A DNA stretch of 64,000 nt from an uncultured Dorea sp. (GCA_900550865.1 URTM01000003.1:1-64000), one strand, 5' to 3'. Counted from the stretch's first letter, positions 42,880 to 53,601 are shown. Notes: a model not told the origin generated them from the sequence alone. Translations and numbers: made by a program.

Positions 42880-44375
42880 AACCATTCTCCTTTGCGTTCT
42901 ATCATTTCGTCGATCCTGTCGATGTAAGCATCTACTGCTTTCACATTCTCCTGACGGATCAGACGTGTCATTTTCTTCTTTTTACTGCCCGGCATAGGAA
43001 TCGGATTCTTCAATACGATCTTTGTCGATGCTCCGGCTCCTGCGGCAATAATGGATTGTTTTTCTTCCATAATAAGTATATTGTATATTCCGGCTTTGTC
43101 AACCTTTGCATAACCAACATTTTCAAAATTCCCCGCAATATTCTTCTGTCTGTACAGATAATACGGGAAAAGATCCATCTCTTCTGCTGCTTCCCCCGCT
43201 TTTTCGATCATGCCGGAAAGGATGTCATGCGTCTCCTTTACATCCCGGTTCAGGTCTTCCATCTCCATTCTGGCTGCTCTCTTGATCGCCAGTGAATGTA
43301 CCGTCAGACTGTCCGGCTTCATCTGGGTGATCTGTGCCAGTGTATCTTCCATATCAGAAATATCTTCCCCCGGAAGTCCGGCGATGATATCCATATTGAT
43401 ATTATCGAATCCGGTCTGTCTGGCCAGTGCATAGGCCTCTTTTATCTCTTCTACGGTATGCTTTCTTCCGATCGCATCCAGCGTCTTCTGCTGCATGCTC
43501 TGCGGATTGATGGAAATTCTGGTAATGTCATGACGCTTTATGACCTTTAACTTTTCTTCTGTTATGCTGTCCGGTCTTCCTGCTTCCACGGTATATTCGA
43601 GCAGATGTTCCCTCGAGAACTTCTCATCGATCCAGCTCATCAGGCGTTCCAGCTGTTCTGCATTCAGTGTCGTCGGCGTACCTCCGCCGATGTAGATTGT
43701 ATTCAGCTTTTTATTCCTTGAACGCTCTGCGATAAATTCCAGCTCTTTGCAAAGTGCATCTACATATGCATCCACTTTTTCTTTCCATCGGTCCAACGGC
43801 CCGGAACTGAAAGAGCAATACGAACAGACCGACGGACAGAACGGGATTCCCACATACAGACTGTATCCATCTTCATAATCCAGTTCTTTTAGAATCTTCT
43901 GTTCTCTCCCGGCAATCTCCCATGCAAGCGAAGCCTTATCTTCTCTTACTCTCGCACTTTCCCATGCCCATCTGATATAATCTTCTTTCTTCCATCCGGC
44001 TTCCAGTTTCTGCATGGCAAGCTTGGTCGGACGTACCCCCGTAAGCACTCCCCACGCAAGTGATTCTCCGGTGATCTTCTCCAGCTGATCATACAGATCC
44101 AGGTCTGTCTGCCGTTTTCTCTCTCTTTGCAGATTCTCCGTCTGCAGGACTTCCTGCCTCTTTGCTGTTCTGTCTGCCGGCTCTTCCATAGCGGTAATTT
44201 CTCCGGTGTGCTCCGGTCCCTCGAAGATTTCCTGACCGTCCGGCAACTGTACCGTTACATAATTAGAGGCTTCTTCATCCGTCTTGCAGGATACTTCCTG
44301 CGACGGATAAAAAGCCTTTAATATATGATACGCATTATAAGTATAAGACTCGCTTTTACATATAATCTGAATCAT
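42870..44375 (-). CDS. hemZ: Coproporphyrinogen dehydrogenase HemZ
   Basis: 501 residues. Radical SAM enzyme with CPSVCSYCSF (CxxxCxYC) at about residue 180, GGGTPTTL for SAM binding, and an N-terminal extension typical of HemZ (SLAWGVLTGVRPTKLAMQKL). The C-terminus resembles HemN-type C-terminal domains. It is related to oxygen-independent coproporphyrinogen oxidases; whether this organism makes heme is unknown, so the real substrate is open. It lies between an MBL hydrolase and hisS. Confidence 0.9.
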   Translation of the reverse strand: MIQIICKSESYTYNAYHILKAFYPSQEVSCKTDEEASNYVTVQLPDGQEIFEGPEHTGEITAMEEPADRTAKRQEVLQTENLQRERKRQTDLDLYDQLEKITGESLAWGVLTGVRPTKLAMQKLEAGWKKEDYIRWAWESARVREDKASLAWEIAGREQKILKELDYEDGYSLYVGIPFCPSVCSYCSFSSGPLDRWKEKVDAYVDALCKELEFIAERSRNKKLNTIYIGGGTPTTLNAEQLERLMSWIDEKFSREHLLEYTVEAGRPDSITEEKLKVIKRHDITRISINPQSMQQKTLDAIGRKHTVEEIKEAYALARQTGFDNINMDIIAGLPGEDISDMEDTLAQITQMKPDSLTVHSLAIKRAARMEMEDLNRDVKETHDILSGMIEKAGEAAEEMDLFPYYLYRQKNIAGNFENVGYAKVDKAGIYNILIMEEKQSIIAAGAGASTKIVLKNPIPMPGSKKKKMTRLIRQENVKAVDAYIDRIDEMIERKGEWLWH

Positions 44376-44422
44376 TCTAATTCTCCATTCTGTTTTCTAT
44401 CACTGTCTTTTCCTATCATTCA

Positions 44423-45046
44423 TTATATAAATGGATTATGGAGTTTTTCATAACCGATCGTCGTTTCATCCATATGTCCCGGATATACATGTGTCTCTTC
44501 CGGCAATACCAGAAGCTTCTCCTTTACAGAACGGACCAGTGCCGATGCACTTCCGCCCGGAAAGTCCGAACGGCCAACCGATGTCTGGAATAATGTATCT
44601 CCGCTAAAGAGAACACCTTCCTGTTCCATATAATAGCAGCATCCGCCCGGTGTATGTCCCGGTGTATGGATCACACGGAACTGAAAACCTGCAATTTCCA
44701 GCTGCTGCCCGTCTCTGACCGGCACCGCTTCTTCAAACCGGTATCCTCCGCGCACATAAGCAGAAGATAAATTACTTTCGCCGTCCGTCATCATCGGAAG
44801 GTCCGCTTCTTCTACATATACCGGAATCTTTGCATCTTCCATCACATCAGAAAGTCCCATGATATGATCAAAATGTGCATGTGTCAGAAGCACTGCCTTA
44901 AGCTTCAGTCCCTGCTCCTTTACCGCATTCTTTACCTTCATCGGATAAGCCCCCGGATCAACGATAACCGTCTCTTTTGTCTCTTCATTGATCACCAGAT
45001 AACAGTTCGTACCGATTATTCCCACTACGTATTTTTCTATCTTCAT
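44423..45046 (-). CDS. MBL-fold hydrolase, glyoxalase II-like
   Basis: 207 residues. Metal motif THAHFDHIMGL (HxHxDH) at about 56-66, IHTPGHTPGGCCYYM, SGDTLFQTSVGRSDFPGG, and the final histidine YPGHMDETTIG complete the two-metal site of the YcbL/glyoxalase II-like group. The probable substrate is a thioester or related small molecule. It starts 4 bases after rel, which implies co-transcription. Confidence 0.88.
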   Translation of the reverse strand: MKIEKYVVGIIGTNCYLVINEETKETVIVDPGAYPMKVKNAVKEQGLKLKAVLLTHAHFDHIMGLSDVMEDAKIPVYVEEADLPMMTDGESNLSSAYVRGGYRFEEAVPVRDGQQLEIAGFQFRVIHTPGHTPGGCCYYMEQEGVLFSGDTLFQTSVGRSDFPGGSASALVRSVKEKLLVLPEETHVYPGHMDETTIGYEKLHNPFI

Positions 45047-45050
45047 ACTC

Positions 45051-47396
45051 TTAGCCTGTTGCCCTTTCTATATCGATGATTCCGGAAAGCTGCTGTAATT
45101 TCTTCACGATACGCTCCAGTTCCTCACGGCCATGAACGATGAATCCCATCTCAATCGTTGCCGTTCCCTTCTTGCTGGTACGGACATTCATGGATTTGAC
45201 ATCCACATTTTCTTCTGTGAAGATTCTGGATATCTCCATCAGAAGTCCCTGCTGGTCATTTGCATACATCTTGATCTCGGCAAGATACTGTCCGCCGGAT
45301 TTTTCTGTTACTTCCGTCTCCCACTCTGCTGGGATCAGTCTTGCACGTTCTGCCTCAGACAGATGGATCATATTGATACAGTCTGTACGGTGGATGGAAA
45401 GTCCTCTTCCACGGGTAACAAAGCCGACAATCTCATCTCCCGGTACCGGGTTACAGCATCTGGAGAAACGGACTGCCATATCATCAATTCCCTTGACTAC
45501 AATACCACTCTTTGACTTGGCAATGTGTACCTTGTTCTTCGCCGCCTCAGCTACTCTCTCCAGAACCACTTCATCTGTAATTGCCTGTCTGTGGTCTTTG
45601 CCATATTCTTCCGCAAGACGGTTCACAACCTGACCCTCTTTCAAGCCGCCGTGTCCGATTGCCGCCAGTACCGAATCCCAGTCTTTAAAACCGTATTTTT
45701 TCTGGACAATTTCCTGGTATTTCGGCTGGATGATATTCGTGATATTGATACTTTTTGCCTTACAGTATGCAGCGATCATATCCTTACCACGGATGATATT
45801 ACTTTCCTTGAACTCTTTCTTGAACCACTGGTTGATCTTATTCTTTGCCTGTGTGCTCTTTACGATATTCAGCCAGTCACGGCTTGGTCCCTTGGAATTC
45901 TGTGATGTCAGGATCTCTATTCTGTCACCGTTCTGGATCTTGTAATCAATATTGACCAGTTTGCCATTGACTCTTGCTCCTACCATCTTGTTACCGACCG
46001 CACTGTGGATCGCATATGCAAAGTCGATCGGAGTAGAACCATTCGGCAGGTTCTTGACATCTCCCTGCGGTGTGAAGCAATATACATCTTCCGCAAACAG
46101 GTCAAGGTCTCCTTTGATCAGATTCAGGAATTCCCGGTTATCCGACATGTCTCTCTGCCACTCCAGGATCTGGCGCAGCCAGCTTAACTTCTCTTCTTCC
46201 TGTGCTTCGACACTCTTCTTGCCGTCATTGGATTCCTTGTATTTCCAGTGTGCCGCAATACCATATTCCGCTGTCTTATGCATCTCTTCTGTACGGATCT
46301 GGATCTCGAACGGCTGTCCGACCGAACTCATCAGCGTCGTATGCAGCGACTGATACATATTCGGCTTCGGCATCGCAATATAATCTTTAAATCGTCCCGG
46401 GATCGGCGTATACATCTCATGGATCACACCCAGTGCCGCATAACAGTCCTTTACAGATTCTACGATGATACGCACTGCAAACAGATCATAGATCTGGTCA
46501 ACGGTCTTATCCTGATTCACCATCTTCTTATAGATACTGAAGAAATGTTTGACCCGTCCATTGACTTCTGCTTTGATACCCGCATTCTTCATATGTGTCG
46601 ACACTTCATCTACGATCTGCTCTACAAATTCTTCCCGCTCCGTCTTTCTGGCATTGATCTGATTCACCAGATCATAGAACACTTCCGGCTGTGAATACTT
46701 AAGTGCCAGATCATCCAGTTCCGTCTTGATCTTAGAGATTCCAAGACGCTGTGCGATCGGTGCGTAGATGTCCATCGTCTCTTTTGCTTTTTCTTTCTGT
46801 TTTGCCGGTGTCATAAACTGCAGGGTACGCATATTATGCAGACGGTCTGCCAGTTTGATAATGATCACACGGATATCCTTCGCCATGGCAAGGAACATCT
46901 TTCTTAAGTTCTCTGCCTGTACCTCCAGCTTATCCGAAGAATAAGAAAGTCTTCCCAGTTTTGTAACACCATCAACCAGAAGTGCCACTTCTCCTCCGAA
47001 TTCTTTCCGGATATCTTCTTCAGTAACCTCTGTATCTTCTACCACATCATGCAGCATGCCTGCTGCGATCGTCTCTTTATCCATCTCCAGATCAGCCAGA
47101 ATGATCGCTACCCATAATGGATGGATAATATATGGCTCTCCGGATTTTCTGCGCTGATCTCCATGTGCCTTTACCGCCAGCTTATAAGCCTTTTCAATCA
47201 GGGATACATCTGTGGACGGATGATACTTTCGGATACGGGCTATTAACATGTCATATAAGCGGTCCGGATCTTCGTAATCTTCCTGCGACTTTACCGCATG
47301 CCCGTCTACAACTGCCAGCCCCTTCGTATGATCTTCCGTCAGTGCTTCCGCCGCAATCTTGTTATCCAGTGATTCATAGGTTGTCTTCTCAGACAT
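45051..47396 (-). CDS. rel: Bifunctional (p)ppGpp synthetase/hydrolase
   Basis: 781 residues from ATG 47396 (MSEKTTYESLDN), with AAGGAGG upstream; a longer frame exists but lacks a site. Order: HD hydrolase (YIIHPLWVAIILADLEMDKETIAAGMLHDVVEDT) near 70-200, synthetase (RFKDYIAMPKPNMYQSLHTTL) near 240-350, TGS (FAYAIHSAVGNKMVGARVNG), helical/zinc-finger region (RCCNPVPGDEIVGFVTRGRGLSIHR) and a C-terminal ACT domain. Controls the stringent response; placed after apt as in many Firmicutes. Confidence 0.96.
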   Translation of the reverse strand: MSEKTTYESLDNKIAAEALTEDHTKGLAVVDGHAVKSQEDYEDPDRLYDMLIARIRKYHPSTDVSLIEKAYKLAVKAHGDQRRKSGEPYIIHPLWVAIILADLEMDKETIAAGMLHDVVEDTEVTEEDIRKEFGGEVALLVDGVTKLGRLSYSSDKLEVQAENLRKMFLAMAKDIRVIIIKLADRLHNMRTLQFMTPAKQKEKAKETMDIYAPIAQRLGISKIKTELDDLALKYSQPEVFYDLVNQINARKTEREEFVEQIVDEVSTHMKNAGIKAEVNGRVKHFFSIYKKMVNQDKTVDQIYDLFAVRIIVESVKDCYAALGVIHEMYTPIPGRFKDYIAMPKPNMYQSLHTTLMSSVGQPFEIQIRTEEMHKTAEYGIAAHWKYKESNDGKKSVEAQEEEKLSWLRQILEWQRDMSDNREFLNLIKGDLDLFAEDVYCFTPQGDVKNLPNGSTPIDFAYAIHSAVGNKMVGARVNGKLVNIDYKIQNGDRIEILTSQNSKGPSRDWLNIVKSTQAKNKINQWFKKEFKESNIIRGKDMIAAYCKAKSINITNIIQPKYQEIVQKKYGFKDWDSVLAAIGHGGLKEGQVVNRLAEEYGKDHRQAITDEVVLERVAEAAKNKVHIAKSKSGIVVKGIDDMAVRFSRCCNPVPGDEIVGFVTRGRGLSIHRTDCINMIHLSEAERARLIPAEWETEVTEKSGGQYLAEIKMYANDQQGLLMEISRIFTEENVDVKSMNVRTSKKGTATIEMGFIVHGREELERIVKKLQQLSGIIDIERATG

Positions 47397-47427
47397 ATTA
47401 ACGCCTCCTTCCCTCAATTTCTCTCTT

Positions 47428-47952
47428 TTATTTTCCAGGATATGTGATTACAGCGTCCACGTCATATCCTTCTAATCTGTCTCTTCCTTTTAATCCTGCA
47501 AGTTCCATCAGGAATACAGCTTTTACGACCTCTCCTCCGAGGCTTTCGATCAGCTTTACCATTGCCTCATTGGTTCCGCCTGTAGCGATCAGATCATCGA
47601 TAATGACTACTTTCTGTCCCGGTCTGATCGCATCTTTATGCATCTCGATCGTAGCGGTGCCATACTCCAGTTCATATTCTACAGAAACCGTCTCGCATGG
47701 AAGTTTTCCTTTTTTTCTGATTGGGATAAATGGTTTGTGCAGATTATATGCAATCGGCACACCGAAGATAAATCCTCTTGATTCCGGCCCTACAACCACA
47801 TCGAACTCTACATCCTTTAATTTTTCCTGCATCAGGTCGATTGCAAGATGCAATCCATCAGCATCCTGAAGGATACTTGTTACGTCTCTGAATATAATTC
47901 CCGGTTCTGGAAAATCCGGAATACTTCTTACATACTCTTCTATCGGTTTCAT
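47428..47952 (-). CDS. apt: Adenine phosphoribosyltransferase
   Basis: 174 residues, full length. Salvages adenine to AMP with PRPP. N-terminal YVRSIPDFPEPGIIFRDVTSILQDA, substrate loop VVGPESRGFIFGVPIAY, and the PRPP motif KVVIIDDLIATGGTNEAM. GGAGAGA precedes the start. It lies between recJ and rel, the classical Firmicutes arrangement. Confidence 0.96.
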   Translation of the reverse strand: MKPIEEYVRSIPDFPEPGIIFRDVTSILQDADGLHLAIDLMQEKLKDVEFDVVVGPESRGFIFGVPIAYNLHKPFIPIRKKGKLPCETVSVEYELEYGTATIEMHKDAIRPGQKVVIIDDLIATGGTNEAMVKLIESLGGEVVKAVFLMELAGLKGRDRLEGYDVDAVITYPGK

Positions 47953-48026
47953 GATACTCTCTCCATTTCTGTCTAAAATACAACTTTAAGTATACCATTA
48001 CTTGTTCTGATTTTCAATCTATGGTT

Positions 48027-49787
48027 TTAGCGGTAATGCGTGATCACGATCTGCGGCGTCTTTCTCCCCATGTATTCATTAATGTCCGGATAATATGTGA
48101 CAGCAATCTTTATATGGCTGCCCCTTCCCTGCATGAGCGCATCCACTTCCATACGTCCATATCTTTCTTCCAGATTTTTCAGGAATCCTTCTACATTCTG
48201 GAACAGCATAGCCTCAATAACACTTCCATTTGCATCCTGCGCTTTTATTTTCAGAACATTTCTGTTCCTTCCCAGTATCCTTGCCCCCAGAAGTGTGATA
48301 CCGCGGGCGGCAAATACCGGTTTTGTATTGCCTTTTCCGAAGGGTTCCAGAAGTTCCAGCTCTTTCACCAGTTCTTCCGTCACACAGGAAAATGGCATCT
48401 CCATATCGATCGTAACTTTTTCTTTCATCTCTTCTTCCGTCAGCGTACAATTTTCATTCAGACGTCTCCTGAATTCAGCGATATTCTCTTTTTTCAGTGA
48501 AAGTCCGGCTGCCAGACGGTGGCCGCCAAATTTACCCAGAAGATCTTTACACTTATTCATTTCTTCATACATATGATAACCGTCAATTGAACGCCCGGAT
48601 CCTTTTACGCCATCCTCCGCATCGGTCAGCACGAATACAGGCTTGTAATAGCATTCCCGGATTCTTCCTGCCACAATCCCTGCCAGACTTTCATGACAGT
48701 CCGGAAGATAGATGACCAGCACTCTGTCTTCGGACAACTCTGTTGACTCCACCTGTTCTTTTGCAAGATTTACGGCTTCCTCTGTCATATCTTTTCTACT
48801 GTCATTTAACGCTTTTAGATCCCCGGCAAGAATATCCGCTTCTTTCTGCGTTCTCACCCGTAAAAGCTTCAATGCACGTTTCGCCGTATCCAGTCTTCCG
48901 CTTGCATTAATGCAGGGTCCCAGGACGAATCCGATATGGTAAGAATTCAGGTTATCCTTATCAATCCCGGTACATTCTATCAGTGCTTTCAGTCCCGGAT
49001 TCATCGTTCTTCTAAGCATCTGCAGCCCTTCTTTGACAAAGATACGGTTCTCATCCTCCAGATCCATCACATCCCCGACCGTTGCAATCGCTACATTTTC
49101 GATCAGATCATCCAGGTCAGCGGAATCTTTCCCCATACTTTCCCACAATGCCTCCATCAGTTTATACGCAACCGCCGCACCGCACAGTCCTTTAAACGGA
49201 TACGGACAGTCTGTCTGTTTCGGATCGATCACTGCATCCGCCGGAGGAAGCTTATATATCTTCTCACCCTCCTTCTCATCAAACGGTACTTCATGATGAT
49301 CCGTCACAATAACTGTCATGCCAAGATTTTTTCCATATGCAATCTCATTTGCCGCTGCGATCCCGTTGTCACAGGTAATGATCGTATCGATCCCATCATC
49401 ATATGCCCGGTCGATCAGATGCTGGTTCAGTCCATATCCATCGCTTATACGGTCCGGAATATCACTGTCCACATATGCACCCAGGCGTTCCAGACCTTCC
49501 AGCAGGATATATGTAGCATTCACTCCATCGATATCATAATCTCCGATCACACGGATCTTTTTATCTTCTGCTATTTTCTCTTTCAGAATATCAATTGCTT
49601 TGTCCACATCTTTCATCAGCATGCCATCATACAAATCACTGATCGTACCATTCAGATAACGGTCAACCGCTTTCTCTCCGATCACATCCCGGTTACGGAT
49701 CAGACATGCCAGTCTCGGACTGATCTGATATTTCTTTCCTATTGCTTCAAAATCTGCGCCTTTCCGCAGCAGCACCCATCGTTCCAT
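48027..49787 (-). CDS. recJ: Single-stranded-DNA exonuclease RecJ
   Basis: 586 residues. 5'-3' exonuclease of recombination and repair. DHH motifs in order: GDYDIDGVNATYILLEGL, ITCDNGIAAANEI, VTDHHEVPFDEKE, and AVAYKLMEAL. The DHHA1 half has KGSGRSIDGYHMYEEM and GGHRLAAGLSL, and an OB-type C-terminal domain ends with GRKTPQIVITHYR. GAGGGA precedes the ATG. Downstream of secDF with about 105 bases and a terminator in between. Confidence 0.94.
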   Translation of the reverse strand: MERWVLLRKGADFEAIGKKYQISPRLACLIRNRDVIGEKAVDRYLNGTISDLYDGMLMKDVDKAIDILKEKIAEDKKIRVIGDYDIDGVNATYILLEGLERLGAYVDSDIPDRISDGYGLNQHLIDRAYDDGIDTIITCDNGIAAANEIAYGKNLGMTVIVTDHHEVPFDEKEGEKIYKLPPADAVIDPKQTDCPYPFKGLCGAAVAYKLMEALWESMGKDSADLDDLIENVAIATVGDVMDLEDENRIFVKEGLQMLRRTMNPGLKALIECTGIDKDNLNSYHIGFVLGPCINASGRLDTAKRALKLLRVRTQKEADILAGDLKALNDSRKDMTEEAVNLAKEQVESTELSEDRVLVIYLPDCHESLAGIVAGRIRECYYKPVFVLTDAEDGVKGSGRSIDGYHMYEEMNKCKDLLGKFGGHRLAAGLSLKKENIAEFRRRLNENCTLTEEEMKEKVTIDMEMPFSCVTEELVKELELLEPFGKGNTKPVFAARGITLLGARILGRNRNVLKIKAQDANGSVIEAMLFQNVEGFLKNLEERYGRMEVDALMQGRGSHIKIAVTYYPDINEYMGRKTPQIVITHYR

Positions 49788-49839
49788 CTGTCTTTCCCTC
49801 TTTATCTTTTCTGTCTGATTATTATGTATCTATTTTAAA

Positions 49840-49878
49840 AAAAGCAGTTACGCCCTGTCAACAGGCATAACTGCTTTT
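49840..49878 (-). terminator. Terminator of secDF
   Basis: AAAAGCAGTTA with TAACTGCTTTT, extended by GCC/GGC across a mismatch. It lies 16 bases past the secDF stop and separates it from recJ. Confidence 0.75.
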
Positions 49879-49894
49879 CGAATCATTCTATGAT

Positions 49895-52060
49895 TTATTT
49901 TTTCTTTTTCTTGGCTGGTGCTTTTTTACCGACCTTTGTCTTCATCACATACCACAGTGCTCCTGTAATACATACAGATGAATATCCTCCGCAGATGATA
50001 CCTGCCATAAGCGGTGCTGCAAATTCACGAATAGAACTTACACCCATAATGAACAGAACAAATACCATGATAAATGTTGTCAATGATGTATAAATACTTC
50101 TTGTCAACGTCTGTGTTATACACTTATTTACCACTTCAGCCAGATCATCGTTTCTCTTCATCAGTGGAAGTTCCTCACGGATTCTGTCAAAGATTACGAT
50201 CGTTGCATTGATGGAATAACCGACAATAGTCAGCATACATGCAATAAATGTTGTTCCTACCGAGATTCTGGATGCCGCATAGAATGCAAGTACCACCAGA
50301 ACATCATGTAACAGTGCCGCAACCGCACTTGTAGCAAAACGCACATCTTTGAAACGGAACCAGATGTAAAGCAGCATAAAGATTGTTGCCACGATCACGG
50401 CAATTACTGCATCACGGCGCATCTCACCACTGATCGTAGAACTGATATTTTCAGCTGTGATATCCGATTCTTTCACTCCGAATGTAGTTTTCAGCGCTTT
50501 GTTGACCTGCTCACGTTTCGCAAGGCTTAATGTCTTTGTTTTAATAATAACCTGTTTGGTTCCGGACACCTTCTGTGTCTGGATGTTGTGGTCTCCAGTA
50601 ATCTTTTCTACTACAGGAACGATCTCCTGATCGATCTCATCGATAGAATAATCTTTGTCAAACTTTACATTCATAGAAGTTCCACCCTGGAAATCAAGAC
50701 TGTATGCCAGCGCACCATTTCCTTTTGCGGAATTCACTCCCATGATCACAAATCCTGCAAGGATCACTGCGATGGAAATGCTGAAGAATACCTTCTTCTT
50801 TCCAAGGAAGTTGATCGCTTTTCTTTCTTTCATCTGATGGTAATACAGGTTCTCCTTGCGGATACCGATTCCATAGAATGCGTATACAATCATACGTGTG
50901 ATCACCAGTGCAGTGAACATGGATACCACGATACCGATTGCCAGTGTCTGTGCGAATCCCTTAACGGTTCCTGAACCTTTGAACCACAGCACTGCTGCCG
51001 CGATCAGGGTCGTAATGTTACCGTCAACGATCGCTGACATAGCTTTCTGGAATCCGGCTTTCAGTGATGACTTCACCGTTTTTCCTTTCGCCATCTCTTC
51101 ACGCACACGGGCAAAGATGATGACGTTCGCATCCACCGCCATACCGATACTTAAGATAATACCGGCAATACCCGGAAGGGTTAAGGTTACGTCGAATGCA
51201 TTCAGGATCACCAGTACGATCTCTGTATAAATCAGCAGTGCAAGACTGGATGCCAGTCCCGGAAGTCTGTATACAAAGATCATGAACAGGAATACAAGAA
51301 TCAGACCGATCACACCGGCCTTTAAGCTTGTGCTCAGTGCCTGTTCTCCAAGCTGCGCTCCTACTACGTTGGAACGAAGTTCCTCAAGTTCCAGCTTCAG
51401 ACCACCGATACGGATCGTTGATGCCAGATTATCTGCTTCTTCATATGTAAAGTCTCCGGTAATATAAGCCTGTCCGCCTGTGATCGCAGACTGGACAACC
51501 GGACTGGAGATGGTCTCACCGTCATAAATGATCGCAATCTGTTTTCCGATATTATTCTGTGTTGCCGTTGCGAATTTCTTCGTTCCGGATTTTGTCAGGT
51601 TCAGTTCTACGGAATATTCTTTATTTCCCATATCGTCCTGACCTGTCTTCGCAGACGCACTCTTTACGTCCGTTCCTGTAAGAACGGTCTCACCGTCTGC
51701 TGTCTGGAAAGAAAGGGAACCTGGTTTTCCAAGTTCATCCAGAATCTTATTGGCATCTGTAACACCAGGAATCTCGATGTTGATTCGGTCGTCTCCCTCC
51801 TGGTATACACTTGCTTCTGTACTGTACTGCTCTACACGCTTCTGCAGCTTGTAGATCGTATCACTCATCTCTTCCTTGGTCGGATTTTTATCTTTTACCT
51901 GATAAGTGATGCTGACACCACCGGCAAGATCCAGACCAAGTTTGATATTCTTCATCGCACCGGTCTTAGATTTTCCAATTCCTGTGATAACAGTAAAACC
52001 AAGACCGACGATGAGGATTACAGTCAGAAGCAGACTCAGTATGCTTTTTGACTTTTTCAT
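49895..52060 (-). CDS. secDF: SecD-SecF fusion protein
   Basis: 721 residues from ATG 52060 (MKKSKSILSLLLTVILIVG), with TAGGAGA upstream. SecD half: first membrane helix, periplasm-like loop with GLDLAGGVSITYQV, then five helices (DANVIIFARVREEM). SecF half from about residue 410: LDFQGGTSMNVKF, then SINATIVIFDRIREELP. Twelve helices in all and a basic C-terminus (KKAPAKKKKK). It uses the proton gradient to aid Sec export. The fused form is frequent in Firmicutes. It follows scfB with only 28 bases between. Confidence 0.95.
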   Translation of the reverse strand: MKKSKSILSLLLTVILIVGLGFTVITGIGKSKTGAMKNIKLGLDLAGGVSITYQVKDKNPTKEEMSDTIYKLQKRVEQYSTEASVYQEGDDRINIEIPGVTDANKILDELGKPGSLSFQTADGETVLTGTDVKSASAKTGQDDMGNKEYSVELNLTKSGTKKFATATQNNIGKQIAIIYDGETISSPVVQSAITGGQAYITGDFTYEEADNLASTIRIGGLKLELEELRSNVVGAQLGEQALSTSLKAGVIGLILVFLFMIFVYRLPGLASSLALLIYTEIVLVILNAFDVTLTLPGIAGIILSIGMAVDANVIIFARVREEMAKGKTVKSSLKAGFQKAMSAIVDGNITTLIAAAVLWFKGSGTVKGFAQTLAIGIVVSMFTALVITRMIVYAFYGIGIRKENLYYHQMKERKAINFLGKKKVFFSISIAVILAGFVIMGVNSAKGNGALAYSLDFQGGTSMNVKFDKDYSIDEIDQEIVPVVEKITGDHNIQTQKVSGTKQVIIKTKTLSLAKREQVNKALKTTFGVKESDITAENISSTISGEMRRDAVIAVIVATIFMLLYIWFRFKDVRFATSAVAALLHDVLVVLAFYAASRISVGTTFIACMLTIVGYSINATIVIFDRIREELPLMKRNDDLAEVVNKCITQTLTRSIYTSLTTFIMVFVLFIMGVSSIREFAAPLMAGIICGGYSSVCITGALWYVMKTKVGKKAPAKKKKK

Positions 52061-52088
52061 CGTTCTCCTACACATCCTCTCGAATTAT

Positions 52089-53483
52089 TTATTCTTCTGC
52101 AAGTGCAGCCTTCATCATGATCGCACACTCTACACGCTTCCTCTGCATCTCACAGCCGATCTCATAGGTATCATGGATCGTACCGTGGAAATTGTAAGAG
52201 TTTGCCATACATCCACCACTGCAATAGAATTTTGCAAAACAGTTTCTGCATTTATCTTTGGAATACACATTACAGCTTCTGAAATCGTCCGCAATCTCCG
52301 GCTTCACGATTCCATCGTCCACATTACCCATCAGAAAATCATCCTGTCCGACGAACTGATGGCATGGATAGAGGTCACCCCATGGTGTAACGGCCAGATA
52401 CTCTGTTCCGGAACCACATCCGGATAAACGTTTTGCCACACATGGACCGCCATTTAAATCTATCATAAAATGGAAGAAATTGAAGCCTTTTCCTTCTTTC
52501 TCGCGTTCGATCATCATCTTCGCGAGTTTGTCATATTCCTCCATGATCTTAGGAAGATCTTCCTCCCTGATCGCATACGGGTCGCTTTCATCTCCGACAA
52601 CCGGTTCGATCGACATCTGTTTGAATCCAAGATCTGCAAAGTGCATGATATCGTTGGAAAAGTCCAGATTGTTTCTTGTAAATGTTCCACGGATGTAGTA
52701 TTTTTCCTGATTTCTGCTTTCTGCAAGCTTCTGGAACTTCGGAACGATCAGATCATAGCTTCCTTTTCCATTTCTGAAAGGACGCATCTGGTCATTGATC
52801 TCTTTACGTCCGTCCAGGCTCAATACCACGTTATCCATCTCTTTATTGATAAATTCCTGGATCTCATCATTTAAGAGCACACCATTTGTTGTAACGGTAA
52901 AACGGAAGTGCTTGTTATGAATCTTCTCCTGCTCTCTTCCGTAAGCTACCAGGTCTTTTACTACCTGCCAGTTCATCAGAGGCTCTCCTCCGAAGAAGTC
53001 CACCTCAAGGTTGCGGCGGTTTCCGGAATTCGCGATCAGGAAATCCAGTGCTTTCTTACCGACTTCATAGCTCATAAGTGCACGTCTTCCATGATACTCT
53101 CCTTCTTCTGCAAAGCAGTATTTGCAGGCAAGGTTACAGTCATGTGCAATATGCAGGCACAGTGCTTTTACAACCGTCTTTCTCTTCTTTACTTCCTCGA
53201 TCATGCATTCGTATGTATCTTTTACGAACAGCTGACCTCCTTCTGTCAGCTCGATCACGTCTGCTAATGCATCTTCAATATCAGACGTCTCATATCTGTC
53301 TCCAAGTGACTGTAAAAGCTGTTCTTTTACACCCGCTTCTTTTAACGATCCGGCAGTTGGTTCTGTCTCTGATTTGTTCACCTCCGCGATCACATCATAA
53401 CAGACATCATCTACCACATGTACAGATCCGCTGTACACGTCCATAACGATATTATATCCATTATTACGGTACTGATGAATCAT
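52089..53483 (-). CDS. scfB: SCIFF peptide maturase (radical SAM/SPASM)
   Basis: 464 residues. Introduces thioether bonds between Cys and Thr in the ScfA (SCIFF) peptide. N-terminal peptide-binding region (MIHQYRNNGYNIVMDVYSGSVHVVD), radical SAM CNLACKYCFAEEGEYHG (CxxxCxxC) near residue 116, and a SPASM tail with CHQFVG, CNVYSKDKCRNCFAKFYCSGGC that binds two extra Fe-S clusters. It comes after scfA, separated by hairpins that likely lower its expression relative to the peptide. Confidence 0.94.
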   Translation of the reverse strand: MIHQYRNNGYNIVMDVYSGSVHVVDDVCYDVIAEVNKSETEPTAGSLKEAGVKEQLLQSLGDRYETSDIEDALADVIELTEGGQLFVKDTYECMIEEVKKRKTVVKALCLHIAHDCNLACKYCFAEEGEYHGRRALMSYEVGKKALDFLIANSGNRRNLEVDFFGGEPLMNWQVVKDLVAYGREQEKIHNKHFRFTVTTNGVLLNDEIQEFINKEMDNVVLSLDGRKEINDQMRPFRNGKGSYDLIVPKFQKLAESRNQEKYYIRGTFTRNNLDFSNDIMHFADLGFKQMSIEPVVGDESDPYAIREEDLPKIMEEYDKLAKMMIEREKEGKGFNFFHFMIDLNGGPCVAKRLSGCGSGTEYLAVTPWGDLYPCHQFVGQDDFLMGNVDDGIVKPEIADDFRSCNVYSKDKCRNCFAKFYCSGGCMANSYNFHGTIHDTYEIGCEMQRKRVECAIMMKAALAEE

Positions 53484-53601
53484 ATTCTCTGGTACCCCTT
53501 TCTCATTTTTCTTATTTCATATCGGGAAATCCCCGTTATCTTCATCTGGTAAAAACCTTATGCTGTCAAATAATCTTAAAAATAAATCCGCAGACAACTA
53601 A